Shown in pieces: positions 18,532 to 27,164 of a DNA stretch of 64,000 bases. The notes under the pieces were generated by a model that searched no databases, had not been told where the DNA came from, and saw only the letters and a program-made list of their open reading frames with translations. How positions within the stretch are numbered: the stretch's first letter is position 1; every line of letters begins with the position of its first letter. Origin of the DNA: Desulfoluna spongiiphila (GTDB taxonomy: Bacteria; Desulfobacterota; Desulfobacteria; Desulfobacterales; Desulfolunaceae); the NCBI RefSeq assembly GCF_900101345.1, contig NZ_FMUX01000001.1, positions 310,001-374,000 of the forward strand, in the 5' to 3' direction. The position numbers and the translations under genes were made by a program.

Positions 18532-19872
18532 ATGAGATTTGAACACATCGACACCACCATCCAGACCCTTGGTGAAGCCAAAATTCCGTCCCCCCTTCTG
18601 CAACCCGCCAACGGCGAGTGCGGGGCCTACTTCGTCGATGACGACGAACGGATCCTCCTGCACGTCAATGAAAAGCAGGTCGCCCAACTCAAGGCCGACG
18701 GCATCCCCGCCCCCGCCTTTGAATCAGCCGGCCCCCGGCGCAAGATCTACTTCGACCCCAGCAAGCTCCGATGCGCCCTTGTCACCTGCGGCGGGCTCTG
18801 CCCCGGCCTCAACGACATCATCCGTTCGGTGGTCTTAGAGCTTCATCACCGCTACGGCGTCCGTCACATCTGCGGCATCCGCCACGGCCTCCAGGGGTTT
18901 ATCCCCAAATACGGACACAGCACCATGGACCTCTCCCCGGAGACCGTCACCAACATCCTGGACAGCGGCGGTTCCATTTTAGGATCCTCCCGCGGAGACC
19001 AGGACATCGAAGAGGTGGTGGACAGCCTGGAGCGCATGCACATCGGCATCCTCTTCATGATCGGCGGCGACGGCACCCTGGCCGCCGCCTCCAAAATTGC
19101 CGACGCCATCCACTCCCGGGGCCTTAAGATCAGCGTCATCGGTATCCCCAAAACCATCGACAACGACGTCTTCCTCGTGGCCCGTTCTTTCGGGTTCGAC
19201 ACGGCCGTGGACATCGCCACCCAGGCCATCAGCGGAGCCCACAACGAAGCCGAGGCCTACCCCAACGGCATCGGCCTGATCAAGCTCATGGGCAGGGAGT
19301 CCGGCTTTCTCGCTGCAACGGCTGCCCTGGCCCGCCAGGACGTCAACTTTGTGCTCATCCCCGAGGTTCCCTTTGACCTGGACGGCCCCAACGGTTTCCT
19401 GGAAAACCTGGAAAAACGGCTCACCCATCGCGGACACGCCGTGGTGGTGGTGGCCGAAGGGGCAGGCCAGGAATTCTTTGAAGGGCGGAAAAAAATGCAC
19501 GACGCCTCAGGCAACGTCAAGCTCTACGACATCGGCCTCCTCATCAAAAGCAAGATCGTGGCCCATTTCAAGGAGCGGGGTATCTCCGTCAGCCTGAAGT
19601 ACATCGACCCCAGCTACATCATCCGAAGCCTGCCCGCCAACTCCAACGACCACGTTTTCTGCAGTTTCTTAGGGCGCGACGCGGTCCACGCCGGCATGTC
19701 GGGAAAAACCAAGCTGGTGGTGAGCCACTGGAACAACCACTTCGTCCACGTCCCCATGGACCAGGTGATCACCCAGCGTAAAAAAGTGGACCCCGACGGA
19801 AAGCTCTGGGCCACGGTCCTTGAAGCCACAGGACAAAGCTCCCTCAAGAACCCCGCCCCGAAAAAGGCATAA
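18532..19872 (+). CDS. 6-Phosphofructokinase, long TP0108-like type
   Basis: 446 residues from the ATG at 18532, chosen because GGGAG lies six bases upstream. The N-terminal 75 residues are an extension; the catalytic core begins with CALVTCGGLCPGLN. GGDGT (178-182) has Gly at the site where pyrophosphate-dependent enzymes have Asp, so ATP use is predicted; PKTIDND (206-212) keeps the lysine seen in both the PPi group and plant-type ATP enzymes. It phosphorylates fructose 6-phosphate in glycolysis. Confidence 0.88.
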   Translation: MRFEHIDTTIQTLGEAKIPSPLLQPANGECGAYFVDDDERILLHVNEKQVAQLKADGIPAPAFESAGPRRKIYFDPSKLRCALVTCGGLCPGLNDIIRSVVLELHHRYGVRHICGIRHGLQGFIPKYGHSTMDLSPETVTNILDSGGSILGSSRGDQDIEEVVDSLERMHIGILFMIGGDGTLAAASKIADAIHSRGLKISVIGIPKTIDNDVFLVARSFGFDTAVDIATQAISGAHNEAEAYPNGIGLIKLMGRESGFLAATAALARQDVNFVLIPEVPFDLDGPNGFLENLEKRLTHRGHAVVVVAEGAGQEFFEGRKKMHDASGNVKLYDIGLLIKSKIVAHFKERGISVSLKYIDPSYIIRSLPANSNDHVFCSFLGRDAVHAGMSGKTKLVVSHWNNHFVHVPMDQVITQRKKVDPDGKLWATVLEATGQSSLKNPAPKKA

Positions 19873-20013
19873 AAAAAACGCCTCCGACAGGTCGCTCTTA
19901 GAAAAAAGCGCCGCAGAAACGTTCGGGTTACCGCCGCGCTTTCCCTTTGCTTCCCGGGAAAGGCGTGGCGGCATACAAATCTTCAAGGCAATAGTTCAGC
20001 TCAAAAAAAAACT

Positions 20014-20354
20014 GCCTCCGGCGGCAAGGTGTGCCACCTTGAAAGCAGGGTGCGAATGCGCTTTCCCCCTCGTTCCTCGTGGAAAATCACATCCGCCTTT
20101 ACGGCATAATGCATTCAAGAAGTTGTAACTATTCAGCTCAAACAAGCCTCCGGCGGCCCTGCCAGGGGCCAAACTTTTAAAAAGTTTGACAAACAGGTCT
20201 TAAGCAAGCCTTTCCAGGCTCCGCCGAAATAACTTCCACTTTTTCGCACCCGCGCTTCGTTTTGATCGCCCTTCAGGGCGATCAAAACGAAGCGCGGGTG
20301 CATTAGAAAAGTTTTTTGCGGAGCTTTTTTTCAAAAAAGCGACCCGCCGGAGGC
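20014..20354. repeat. GCCTCCGGCGG-bounded dispersed element, compound copy
   Basis: Opens with GCCTCCGGCGGC (20014) and closes with CCGCCGGAGGC (20344-20354). A second outer-end copy at 20146-20157 shows that two sub-elements abut: one with the CAAGGTGTGCCACCTTG hairpin and a GCGAATGCGC...TCACATCCGCC body, another with a CCTGCCAGGGGCC body. The closest copies are at 34872, 41968, 51849 and 53074. Confidence 0.8.
20246..20301. repeat. Perfect 26-bp inverted repeat, 4-base loop
   Basis: Arm 20246-20271 is the exact reverse complement of 20276-20301, separated by TTCA. It would form a very stable cruciform or RNA hairpin. It lies inside the repeat element 20014-20354. It is followed downstream by a T-rich stretch. 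Confidence 0.95.
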
Positions 20355-20414
20355 AAGCTGAACAGTTACGTTTTTAGCACCATTGATGCGCGCCGACACC
20401 ATAGGGCCTTGCCC

Positions 20415-22343
20415 CTATCTTCCCACCTCTACAAACCGCCGCCTCGACCCCTTCAGCAGGGTCAGGGCCTTATCGGCATCCCCGGTTTCGTCAAAGGAGG
20501 TGGTCCCGGTAACCCCGGGGTAGGCGTTGACGACCAGGAGGGCGTCCCGCACCTGCCCCCTTGTCTCCGGCGGTGTTTCCGAGAGGACCGAAAGCACCAG
20601 GGAAGCCGAGTCAAAGGCCACGGCCTCGATGTAATCCGGCGTTCTGCCATAGGCCTTCCTGAAATCGGCGACAAACCGCTTGACCTTCGGCTCCCGACTC
20701 CGGGCGAAAAAGCCGTCCGGGATAATGCTGTTCCCGAGGTGACCGGACACCCCTTTTCTCAGGGCCCTGTTGTGCCAGAGGTTTGTCCCCAGGGTGTAAA
20801 CACCCCCCAGGTCGTGGAAGGCCAGCTGCGGCAGGATCATCTCCAGGTTCTTGCGTCCGTCGGGGATAAAGATCGCCTCGAAGTCCACCACCTGGCCCGA
20901 GCCTTTGGCATCGTTGGGCAGCACCCGCCCCCAGGCCTGCATGCCGGTGGGCACCTGGGGCCTGGCGTACCAGAGCCCGGTGAGCTTTTTGATGGCCCTT
21001 GAAAAGTCCACGGTTCCGGCGGCGTAGGCCTCCACCCCGCGAATTTCTCCCCCATAGCGACCCACTTCGTCCCAGAAAAGGTTCATGAAATCCCGGCCAT
21101 AGGGCTCATCGGGATAGAGGATCACAAAATCGTTTAAGCCCAGAACCTCAAAGGCATAGGACACCACAGAACGGACCTGCATCCTGGGCGTCATGAAATT
21201 CCTGAAAATAAAATCACCCGACGCGGTGATGCCGTCCTTGCCCGTCATGGTGATAAGGGGAACGCCCCTGAGCTGCGCTTCGGCAGCGGCACTCTCCACA
21301 TTGCCCACCGGCCCGATAATGGCTGCCGCACCGGCCTCCACAAGCTCCCTCACAGCCTGGCGGGCCCTCTGGTCATCCGAGCCCGTGTCACGAAAAATCA
21401 GCTGGAAGTCCTGGTGCCCGGGCTCTGCGGCCATGGACTGAAAGGCAAGCTCAATGCCCTGCCTTGCCTGCCTGCCGTATTCGGCGTACCGACCGGTGAA
21501 GGGCAACAGGCACCCCAGCACCCTGGGATTGAAATGGGTCTGGCTCAGCGCCTCTCGAAACGCAACCACCTCATCGCGCACCGGATGCTCGTCGTAGAGG
21601 CTTAGAAACTCCACCGCCCCCTTAAGGGCTTCGTCCCCCTGGCCTTCCTCGGCAAGGGCTCTCATGCGACGAAGGAGCAGGTAGCCCCTCTTCTCCTTGC
21701 CATGGACCCGGGAGAGCATCTCCCTGGTTTCGGGCAGGGTGAGGTTGGAGACCGTCTCCCGGAGCCGCGCCACCACGCCCCGTCGCTCTGCCGGGTGTGC
21801 CAGCTCACAGGCCGTAAAATAGGCCCCCACGGCATCCACGGTGTCCCCCAGGGCCAGGTAGGCATCACCCATGATGGCGTATTTTCGCATGCGGTAATCG
21901 GACGGAGAGAGGGTATCGGGAATCGCCACGCCCTTTCGGATCACCCCGGGAAAATCCCCCCGGCGATACGAAAGGGTCATGGACTCCACCAATGCCACAG
22001 GCACCAGCGGGCTCTCGGGGTACTCCTCGGCAACCCGGGCCAGCACGGCATCGGCCTTTCCGTAGGCCTCGGTGAGTCCGTAGATCATCCCCTGTTTCAA
22101 AAGGGCCGCCGCAGCCACATGGCTGCTCGGGTAGCGGGTTACCACGTCCTGGTACAGCTCCATCGCGCGATCGTACCGACGGGCACCAAAGGCCTCTTCG
22201 GCACGGACAAAGAGCTGCTCATCCTCGGGCAGGACACGTTCGGGTCCGTACACCTTCTGTCCGCACCCGGCCAGACACACAAGGAGCACCACAAATAAAA
22301 GTGCCCGGCCCCCTCTTTTCACTAACGGGTTTTCAGTCGTCAT
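20415..22343 (-). CDS. Lipoprotein with TPR-like and periplasmic-binding (LpoA/LppC-like) domains
   Basis: 642 residues. Signal peptide with lipobox LAGC (Cys27) after a basic and hydrophobic start. Residues about 40-270 are helical TPR-like repeats (RRYDRAMELYQDVVTRYPSS). From about 275 on the protein follows the type-1 periplasmic-binding fold used by branched-chain amino-acid receptors (LPFTGRYAEYGRQARQGIELAF; GPVGNVESAAAEA). This two-part layout resembles the LpoA/LppC regulators of penicillin-binding proteins. A ligand is not predictable. It follows miaA by 33 bases. Confidence 0.8.
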   Translation of the reverse strand: MTTENPLVKRGGRALLFVVLLVCLAGCGQKVYGPERVLPEDEQLFVRAEEAFGARRYDRAMELYQDVVTRYPSSHVAAAALLKQGMIYGLTEAYGKADAVLARVAEEYPESPLVPVALVESMTLSYRRGDFPGVIRKGVAIPDTLSPSDYRMRKYAIMGDAYLALGDTVDAVGAYFTACELAHPAERRGVVARLRETVSNLTLPETREMLSRVHGKEKRGYLLLRRMRALAEEGQGDEALKGAVEFLSLYDEHPVRDEVVAFREALSQTHFNPRVLGCLLPFTGRYAEYGRQARQGIELAFQSMAAEPGHQDFQLIFRDTGSDDQRARQAVRELVEAGAAAIIGPVGNVESAAAEAQLRGVPLITMTGKDGITASGDFIFRNFMTPRMQVRSVVSYAFEVLGLNDFVILYPDEPYGRDFMNLFWDEVGRYGGEIRGVEAYAAGTVDFSRAIKKLTGLWYARPQVPTGMQAWGRVLPNDAKGSGQVVDFEAIFIPDGRKNLEMILPQLAFHDLGGVYTLGTNLWHNRALRKGVSGHLGNSIIPDGFFARSREPKVKRFVADFRKAYGRTPDYIEAVAFDSASLVLSVLSETPPETRGQVRDALLVVNAYPGVTGTTSFDETGDADKALTLLKGSRRRFVEVGR

Positions 22344-22376
22344 AGCCTTTGGCCATCCTTTAATATAATGGAGTTC

Positions 22377-23291
22377 TCATGCAATGAATGATTCGACTGC
22401 CGAAAAAAGGCCTTCCGTATCCCCGGGATCCAGCCAGATCATGTCGGGATCGGCCCGGAACCAGGTGAGCTGCCGCTTGGCAAACCGCCTCGTGTCCCGC
22501 TTCAGGAGCCTTACGGTCTCCTCCCAGGGGACCCCGTCTTCCAGGTGTTCCACCATGTGCCTGTAGCCGATGGACCCCATGGACTTCAAGCCCCGGTGAT
22601 ACCCGCGGGCAAGGAGATCCTTCACCTCGGCCAGGAGCCCCTGCTCAACCATCAGGTCCACACGCCGGTTGATACGGTCATACAGCACCTCACGGTCGGC
22701 AAAAAGACAGACCATCAAGGCCTCGTAGCGGGACTCGGTAAACCCGTGCTCCGCATGATGGGCGCTGAAGGGCTTGCCCGTGGCCTCGAAGACGGAAAGG
22801 GCCCGGACAATGCGCAGCGCATCGTTTTCACTGATCTTTTCAGCGTAGGCAGGATCCACCAGGACGAGCCGCTTATAAAGGGGGGCCGGGCCATGGTCAA
22901 GGGCTTCCGCCGTGAGGCGCTCGGTGATGACAGGATCCGACGGGATTGCCTCGGACAGGCCATGGACCAGGGCTTTCACATAGAGCCCGGTGCCGCCGGC
23001 CACCACGGGCAGGACACCCCGGTGGCCCAGGGACTCAATCACCGCGTCGGCCTGGGATGCAAAACGTGCGGCATCATACGGCTCGTCGGGGTCCACCACA
23101 TCAATCATATGGTGGGTGGCAAGTCGCTGCTCCTCGTCGGTGGGTTTGGCCGTGCCGATATCCATCTGCCGATAAACCTGCATGGAATCCGCGCCGACAA
23201 CCTCCCCCTTAAACCGCCTGCAAACCTCGATGGCCGCAGAGGTTTTTCCTACACCGGTGGGGCCGCATATAACAACAATTTTTCTATTCAT
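22377..23291 (-). CDS. miaA: tRNA dimethylallyltransferase
   Basis: Adds a dimethylallyl group to A37 of tRNAs reading codons starting with U. 304 residues from the ATG at 23291 ([19 protein letters not shown]-loop), with DSMQVYRQMDIGTAKP and the GGTGLY motif of the family, and a C-terminal KRDTRRFAKRQLTWFR segment. A start seven codons earlier is possible. Upstream of the lipoprotein gene in the same direction. Confidence 0.95.
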   Translation of the reverse strand: MNRKIVVICGPTGVGKTSAAIEVCRRFKGEVVGADSMQVYRQMDIGTAKPTDEEQRLATHHMIDVVDPDEPYDAARFASQADAVIESLGHRGVLPVVAGGTGLYVKALVHGLSEAIPSDPVITERLTAEALDHGPAPLYKRLVLVDPAYAEKISENDALRIVRALSVFEATGKPFSAHHAEHGFTESRYEALMVCLFADREVLYDRINRRVDLMVEQGLLAEVKDLLARGYHRGLKSMGSIGYRHMVEHLEDGVPWEETVRLLKRDTRRFAKRQLTWFRADPDMIWLDPGDTEGLFSAVESFIA

Positions 23292-23609
23292 ACCAGTAAA
23301 TAATGTAAACATCCCTAAACGGATTCACGCCGGTTTCTCCCGGTGTCCACCTTTGAACAGCCGCACGGATACCGGACATTTAGTCCCTTAATATATAAAT
23401 ATAATTCTATTGACAACACCCAATATAGCGGGTAGTAAGTGTATTTGCTCATTTTATCTTTAATATAAGGTAAGATAGCGCCGAGCCAGCGCGCTCGTCA
23501 ACTCTGGAAATATAACTTTTCAGGTTTATTTGGAATATTTTGTAACACTGCAAGGCCGTTCTCAGCGATTTGAATGCGCCTGCGCACCATTCAACAGGAG
23601 AAAGAAGCC
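23292..23609 (+). other. Divergent miaA/hdrA control region
   Basis: About 320 AT-rich bases with no gene, in clear contrast to the surrounding GC-rich coding DNA. A plausible but weak sigma-70 pair is TTGACA (23410-23415) and TAGTAA (23433-23438, 17-base spacing). An AACAGGAGAAAG ribosome binding site precedes the hdrA ATG. No known riboswitch was recognised. Confidence 0.5.
23410..23438 (+). promoter_or_regulatory. Candidate hdrA operon promoter
   Basis: Perfect TTGACA -35 element, 17-base spacer, poor -10 (TAGTAA). It lies in the AT-rich region 170 bases before hdrA. Weak -10 may imply an activator. Confidence 0.35.
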
Positions 23610-26600
23610 ATGTCTAAGGATGTAATCGGATCCGTGATGGTCGTCGGGGGGGGTATCGCCGGTATGCAAACTGCCCTGGATCTGGCCGATTCAGGTTATT
23701 ACGTATACCTGGTCGAAAAAGGGGCCTCCATTGGCGGTGTCATGTCCCAGCTGGACAAGACTTTTCCGACCAACGACTGTGCAATGTGAATTATCTCACC
23801 CAAACTGGTCGAGGTCGGCCGGCATCTGAACATTGAGTTAAAAACCCTTTCTGACGTGATCGACATCCAGGGCGAGGCAGGTAACTTTGAGGTTACCTTG
23901 AACGAGAGACCCCGATACGTGGACGAGTCCAAATGTATCGCCTGTGGTCTCTGTGCCGAAAAATGCCCCAAGAAGGTCACGGACCCTTACAACGCAAACC
24001 TGATCAAGCGCAAAGCCATCTACGTCGAGTATGACCAGGCTGTGCCGCTCAAGTACGCCATTGATCCTGATACCTGTCTCAAGCTTACCAAAGACAGGTG
24101 CGGGAACTGCGAAAAGGTCTGCCCCACCGGCGCCATCGATTACACGATGACCGCCAAGGAGACCAGGCTGAACGTCGGCTCCGTGGTCCTGGCCACTGGC
24201 TTCAAGCCCTTTGATCCTTCCGTTTTCGACACCTATCAGTACACCAAGTTCCCCAACGTCGTCACCTCCTTGGAATTCGAGCGTATCCTCTCCGCCTCAG
24301 GCCCCACCCAGGGTCACCTGACCCGTCGGAGCAAGGACGGCGAAGAGCCCAAGAAGATCGCCTGGTTCCAGTGCATCGGCTCAAGGGACATCAACCGCTG
24401 CGACAACGGCCACTGCTCCAGCGTCTGCTGTATGTACGCCATCAAAGAAGCGGTCATGGCCAAGGAACACAACGGAGACGACCTGGATTGCGCCATCTTC
24501 TTCATGGATATGCGTACACCGGGCAAGGACTTCGAAGAGTACTACGAAAAGAGCAAGGATCGTGGTATCCGTTTCGTCCGCAGCCGTGTTCACACCATCA
24601 ACCCCATTCCCGAAACCGATGATCTGGAAGTACGCTACGTCACCGAAGACGGTCGCATCGAGACCGAAGTCTTCGGCATGATCGTTCTCTCCATCGGTCT
24701 TCAGGCGGCTCCGGAGACTGTGGAGCTGGCCAAGAAGCTGGACATTGAGCTTACCCCCAGCAACTTTGCCGCTACTTCCGCCTTCAACCCCGTGGCCACC
24801 AGCCGCGAGGGCATTTATGTCTGCGGCGCCTTCCAGGGTCCCAAAGACATTCCCGAGTCCATTGTAGACGCCAGTGCGGCCGCTGCCGCTGCCGGTGAAT
24901 CCATTGCCTCGGCCCGGAACACCCTGACCAAGGAAGCCGAGATGGTCACCCAGCTCGACGTGGGTGGTGAGCGGCCCAAGATCGGCGTTTTCGTCTGCTC
25001 CTGCGGTACCAACATCGCAGGCACCGTGGACGTGGAGGCCGTGGCAGAGTACTGCAAGACCCTCCCCTACGTGGAATATGTCGGCAACAACCTCTTCTCC
25101 TGTTCCCAGGACACCCAGGACAAGATTGCCGAGACCATCAAGGAGAAGGGCCTCAACCGCGTTGTGGTTGCCGCCTGTACGCCCAAGACCCACGAAGGCC
25201 TCTTCCAGGAGACCCTCCTGGCTGCCGGCCTCAACAAGTACCTCTTCGAGATGACCAACATCCGTAACCAGGACTCCTGGGTACACAAGGATCAGCCGGA
25301 GATGGCCACGGAAAAGGCCAAGGACCTCATTCGCATGTCCATCGCGAAAGTGGCCCTCTTCCAGCCCCTTGACGAAGCGGAACTCCAGGTCAACCAGACC
25401 GCCATGGTTCTCGGCGGGGGCCTTGCCGGTATCACCACGGCCCAGAGCCTCTCCCGTCAGGGCTACAACACCCACATCATCGAGCGTGACGAAAAGCTTG
25501 GCGGCAACGCCAACCGTATCTACCGTACCGCCACCGGCGAGAATGTGGCCGAGAAGCTCGCCGAGCTCATCGATGACGTGAACAAAGACGAGAACATCAC
25601 CGTTCACTTGAACGCCACCCTGGAAGGCGTGGAAGGCTTCGTGGGCAACTTCGAATCCACCATCGACTCCAACGGTGCCGAGACCGTCTTGAAGCACGGG
25701 GTTGCCGTCATGGCCACCGGGGCCCAGCCCTACACCCCCACCGAATACTGTTACGGCACGAGCGACCGCATCGTCACCAGCCTCGAGATGGACGAAAAAC
25801 TCAAGGCCGACGATCCGATCCTCAGCACCGTGAATTCAGCCGTATTTATCCAGTGCGTCGGCTCCCGCGAGCCCGAGCGTCCCTTCTGCTCACGTGTCTG
25901 CTGTACCCACAGCATCGACAACGCCCTGGAAATCAAGCGCCGCAATCCCCTTGCCAACGTCTACATCCTGTACCGCGACATTCGGACCTACGGCGAGCGC
26001 GAACACCTCTACCGCGAAGCACGTGAAAAAGGGGTTATCTTCATCCGTTACGACGTCGAGCACAAGCCTGTTGTCGCCGTCAACGGGGACAAGGTCTCCA
26101 TCAAAACCGTCGACCATGTTCTCCGGCGCGACATTGAGATCGAAGCGGACCTCCTCTCCCTGGCCACCGCCGTGGTGCCCTACCGGGATGAGAAGATCGC
26201 CCAGTTCTTCAAGCTGCCCATGAACGACAACGGCTTCTTCGTGGAACGCCACGCCAAGCTCGGTCCCAGCGAATTCGCCACCGACGGCGTCTTCCTCTGC
26301 GGCATGGCTCACTATCCCAAGCCCATTGACGAGGCCATCGGCCAGGCCAAGGCGGCGGCGTCCCGCGCCATCACCCTGCTGGCCCGTGAAACCATTCACA
26401 CCAGCGGCCAGGTCGCCCATGTGAACCCCACGCTCTGCAGTTCCTGCGGGATCTGTGTCAGCGTCTGCCCCTACTCCGCGCCTTCATTCATGACCGAAGG
26501 ACGGGACGCAGGCAAGGCCCAGATCAACCCCGTACTCTGCAAGGGCTGCGGGCTCTGTGTCGGCTCCTGCCGATCCGGTGCCATTCGCCACAGAGGCTTT

Positions 26601-26648
26601 GATAACGACCAGATCATGTCGCAGATCTTTGCCATGACCGAAGCGTAA
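23610..26648 (+). CDS. hdrA: HdrA, heterodisulfide-reductase-type subunit A, selenocysteine form
   Basis: FAD and Fe-S protein that performs flavin-based electron bifurcation. The frame from ATG 23610 meets TGA at 23787-23789 (codon 60) and continues openly to TAA at 26646, 1012 residues if TGA is Sec. TGA falls in the motif [16 protein letters not shown], where relatives have Cys. Order: FAD module with [10 protein letters not shown] near residue 15, two 4Fe-4S motifs ([27 protein letters not shown]), the [10 protein letters not shown] cluster motif, a [11 protein letters not shown] module near the middle, a second FAD module ([11 protein letters not shown]), and two C-terminal ferredoxin motifs ([28 protein letters not shown]). 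It is thus a tandem, enlarged HdrA. A SECIS-like hairpin follows the TGA. Automatic callers would split it and lose the first 59 or so residues. Confidence 0.92.
23805..23822 (+). promoter_or_regulatory. SECIS-like hairpin of hdrA
   Basis: CTGGTC (23805-23810) pairs fully with GGCCGG (23817-23822), counting G-U pairs, around loop GAGGTC. The loop begins with G, 22 bases after the TGA at 23787-23789, which fits the bacterial SECIS position. Confidence 0.65.
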
Positions 26649-26675
26649 GGACAGATTCGCACTAAACCTGTTTGG

Positions 26676-26707
26676 CCCGCCCTTTCCGAGTTTTTCGAAG
26701 GGGCGGG
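26676..26707 (+). promoter_or_regulatory. Strong intercistronic hairpin between hdrA and mvhD
   Basis: CCCGCCC (26676-26682) pairs with GGGCGGG (26701-26707), extended by four pairs inward, with a ten-base loop rich in T. No T run follows, so it is unlikely to be a simple terminator; it may stabilise or process the hdrA 3' end. Confidence 0.7.
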
Positions 26708-26729
26708 ATTCAAAGGAGATTAAATAAAA

Positions 26730-27161
26730 ATGGCTGAATTCGAACCGAAAATCGTCAGCTTTCTCTGTAACTGGTGCAGTTACGGAGCCGCTGACCTCGC
26801 AGGTGTGGGCCGAGCCCAGTACCCTGCCAACGTCCGCGTGATCCGGATCCCCTGCTCCGGTCGCATGAGCCCCAAATTCTTTCTGGCTGCCTTACGGGAA
26901 GGCGCAGACGCCGTCTGGGTTTCCGGCTGACATCCCGGTGACTGCCATTACCTGGAAGGTAATTACTACGCACGTCGAAAGTTCGCCCTGATGAAAAACC
27001 TTATGGAGCACATGGGCGTCGAACCCGGTCGCCTGCAGTTCTCCTGGATCTCGTCTGCCGAATCCACCAAGTTCGTGGATGTGGTGACAAAGGTCACGGA
27101 ATCCGTCAAGGCCCTGGGTCCCAATACCAATTACGTGAAAAAGAGCGCGGCGAAGGTATAA
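26730..27161 (+). CDS. MvhD/FlxD-type iron-sulfur electron-transfer subunit, selenocysteine form
   Basis: Small protein that passes electrons from a hydrogenase or Flx dehydrogenase to HdrA. The frame from ATG 26730 runs [15 protein letters not shown]...IPCSGRM...VSG, meets TGA at 26928-26930 (codon 67) and continues [14 protein letters not shown] to TAA at 27159, 143 residues. In the family the motif is G-C-HPGDCHY, so Sec replaces a conserved cluster or redox cysteine. A perfect hairpin stands just after the TGA. AAGGAG precedes the ATG. It sits between hdrA and flxC, and the flxC start follows three bases after its stop. Confidence 0.92.
26947..26963 (+). promoter_or_regulatory. SECIS-like hairpin of mvhD
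   Basis: Perfect arms ATTACC (26947-26952) and GGTAAT (26958-26963) with loop TGGAA; the loop starts 23 bases after the TGA and has G at position 2. Confidence 0.75.
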
Positions 27162-27164
27162 GCC

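Larger units (their letters stand above)
19873..20414. other. Repeat-rich intergenic region after phosphofructokinase
   Basis: No gene. Filled by the dispersed repeat copy 20014-20354 and its internal inverted repeat, both annotated separately. Adjoins the 3' end of the lipoprotein gene. Confidence 0.75.

Noticed and set aside
24381..25697. 438-codon minus-strand frame inside hdrA
   Set aside because: Antisense shadow of a GC-rich coding region; the sense frame carries all the motifs.
23856..26648. HdrA starting at an internal GTG, as if the TGA were a true stop
   Set aside because: This start would remove the flavin loop and the motif up to PKLVEVG, which are in the same frame just upstream, and it lacks a ribosome binding site.
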